From contig NZ_JAPFPY010000005.1 of NCBI RefSeq assembly GCF_026240945.1, forward strand, positions 62,001 to 126,000: 64,000 nucleotides of DNA, read 5' to 3'. The position numbers were made by a program, and so were the translations under genes. How positions within the stretch are numbered: position 1 is the stretch's first letter; each line of letters begins with the position of its first letter. This stretch comes from Mycolicibacterium sp. J2. Lineage in GTDB: Bacteria > Actinomycetota > Actinomycetes > Mycobacteriales > Mycobacteriaceae. The notes below the pieces were generated by a model. That model worked only from the letters and a program-made list of their open reading frames with translations, was not told where the DNA came from and did not search any database. Below, piece by piece: positions 63,295 through 64,000 of this stretch.

Positions 63295-63350
63295 GCTACC
63301 CGGCAGTTCGACGTCCTTTAACGATCCGTCCCGAGAGGCGGAGAAGGAGG
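63289..63350 (+). promoter_or_regulatory. pyrR promoter and PyrR RNA-binding leader
   Basis: An extended -10, TGC-TAAGCT (63289-63297), overlaps the transporter stop codon and should start RNA near 63304. The leader then contains a PyrR-site-like hairpin: CCTT (63315-63318) pairs with AAGG (63344-63347), TCCG (63325-63328) with CGGA (63339-63342), and the loop TCCCGAGAGG matches the conserved UCC-GAGAGG loop bound by PyrR-UMP. The ribosome site AGGAGG (63345-63350) is part of the stem, so binding would block translation. Confidence 0.7.
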
Positions 63351-63362
63351 TCCGGGTTAATC

Positions 63363-63944
63363 GTGGGCACCGCTGATGCCGCACACGCCGACCGGGAATT
63401 GATGTCCGCCGCCGATGTGAGCCGGACCGTTTCCCGCATCGCGCACCAGATCATCGAAAAGACCGCGCTGGACGCGCCCGACGCGCCGCGTGTGGTGCTG
63501 CTCGGCATCCCCACCCGTGGCGTCCTGCTGGCCAACCGGCTGGCCGGGAAAGTCCACGAGTTCGCCGGGATCGAGCTGGCCCACGGCGCGTTGGACATCA
63601 CGCTGTACCGCGACGACCTCAACATCAAACCGCCGCGGCCGCTGGAGGTCACCTCGATCCCGCCCGGCGGCGTCGACGGCGCGCTGGTGATCCTGGTCGA
63701 CGACGTGCTCTACTCCGGCCGCTCGGTCCGCTCGGCGCTGGACGCGCTGCGCGATATCGGTCGCCCGCGGGCCGTGCAGCTGGCCGTGCTGGTCGACCGT
63801 GGCCACCGCGAATTGCCGATCCGGGCCGACTACGTCGGCAAGAACGTCCCGACGTCGCGCAGCGAGAACGTCAAGGTGCGCTTGCAGGAGAGCGACGGCT
63901 ACGACGGTGTGAAGATCGCCCCCCACGGAGGACCGAGCCGCTGA
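63363..63944 (+). CDS. pyrR: Pyrimidine operon regulator / uracil phosphoribosyltransferase PyrR
   Basis: A 193-aa RNA-binding regulator with a phosphoribosyltransferase fold. It senses UMP and represses pyrimidine synthesis genes by binding mRNA; it also converts uracil plus PRPP to UMP. Features are [30 protein letters not shown], the PRPP loop [18 protein letters not shown] and [26 protein letters not shown] at 63363 is 12 bases after AGGAGG. It heads the pyr operon with pyrB following. Confidence 0.94.
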   Translation: MGTADAAHADRELMSAADVSRTVSRIAHQIIEKTALDAPDAPRVVLLGIPTRGVLLANRLAGKVHEFAGIELAHGALDITLYRDDLNIKPPRPLEVTSIPPGGVDGALVILVDDVLYSGRSVRSALDALRDIGRPRAVQLAVLVDRGHRELPIRADYVGKNVPTSRSENVKVRLQESDGYDGVKIAPHGGPSR

Positions 63945-63979
63945 TGAGCGCTTGCGCGAAGAAGAGACAGCCCCGATGA
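63944..63979 (+). other. Coupled 11-codon mini-ORF between pyrR and pyrB
   Basis: ATG at 63944 overlaps the pyrR stop (TGATG), and its stop at 63977-63979 overlaps the pyrB ATG (ATGA). The peptide would be [11 protein letters not shown]. It may only be a bridge that carries ribosomes from pyrR to pyrB, like the intercistronic repeat after efp. Whether it is translated is unknown. Confidence 0.45.
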
Positions 63980-64000
63980 AGCATCTGTTGTCCGCCGCCG
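63976..64000 (+). CDS. pyrB: Aspartate carbamoyltransferase, 5' end only
   Basis: Only the first eight codons (MKHLLSAA) are inside the window, matching the usual MxxHLLSAADL start of actinobacterial PyrB, which makes carbamoyl-aspartate in pyrimidine synthesis. Position after pyrR supports the call. The gene continues beyond the window. Confidence 0.7.

Overview
The window looks like a chromosomal segment of a rapidly growing mycobacterium (Mycolicibacterium type). The DNA is GC-rich with many GTG starts. Gene order follows, in inverted orientation, what I recall of the M. tuberculosis relA-to-nusB region (rel, ppiB, glyoxalase-like MBL, hisS, Rv2578c-like radical SAM, Rv2575c-like peptidase, aspS, Rv2566-2569c-like cluster, rarA, alaS, ruvX, mltG, aroE, aroC, aroK, aroB, pepQ, efp, nusB). 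I see no insertion sequence, phage gene, CRISPR array, rRNA or tRNA. Protein identities come from reading sequence motifs; no database search was run.

Layout. 1-9.4 kb: (p)ppGpp synthetase/hydrolase, an MFS transporter, a DUF4333 lipoprotein, a HAD-IIA phosphatase, two tandem membrane-anchored cyclophilins, an MBL hydrolase, hisS and dtd. 9.4-14.3 kb: a complete urea ABC importer, urtABCDE, on the minus strand, bounded by three 25-bp hairpin repeats. 14.4-24.6 kb: an exported MmpS-like protein, an SOS-boxed radical SAM protein, a DinB-fold protein, a zinc peptidase, an esterase, an SRPBCC protein, aspS, the remnant of an LLM oxidoreductase fused to the start of a deazaflavin-dependent nitroreductase gene, a condensation-fold-like protein and a thiolase. 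24.7-33.1 kb: an HxlR regulator, then a four-gene run of transglutaminase/circularly permuted glutamine-synthetase-like ligase, circularly permuted ATP-grasp/alpha-E protein, a second transglutaminase and a zinc-ribbon metallopeptidase. This is the predicted but biochemically open peptide-tagging system. 33.1-37.4 kb: an SDR/MerR pair, DUF3097, rarA and yjbQ. 37.5-49.5 kb: a long housekeeping run, alaS-ruvX-mltG-aroE-A24 peptidase-aroC-aroK-aroB, then pepQ-efp-nusB and a hypothetical. 49.6-56.3 kb: a tightly packed operon of a GntR regulator, an AprB-like ferredoxin, a sulfonate/nitrate/taurine-type ABC importer and an AprA-like flavoprotein fused to HEAT repeats. 56.4-64 kb: a 13E12/DUF222 HNH protein behind a PafBC-type DNA-damage promoter, an FAD monooxygenase, a serine hydrolase, a 2-keto acid decarboxylase, an MHS transporter, and pyrR with its RNA binding site followed by the start of pyrB.

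Themes. Two DNA-damage circuits are visible: a LexA box at 14947 and a RecA-independent promoter at 56359. About a dozen genes have a -10 hexamer of the TANNNT type ending 5-7 bases before the start codon, which predicts leaderless mRNAs. Translational coupling by ATGA/GTGA overlaps is common, and short coupled mini-ORFs bridge efp-nusB and pyrR-pyrB. The strongest candidates for undescribed biology are the AprBA-like/ABC importer operon (49.6-56.3 kb) and the peptide-ligase/transglutaminase/peptidase operon (25.2-33.1 kb).
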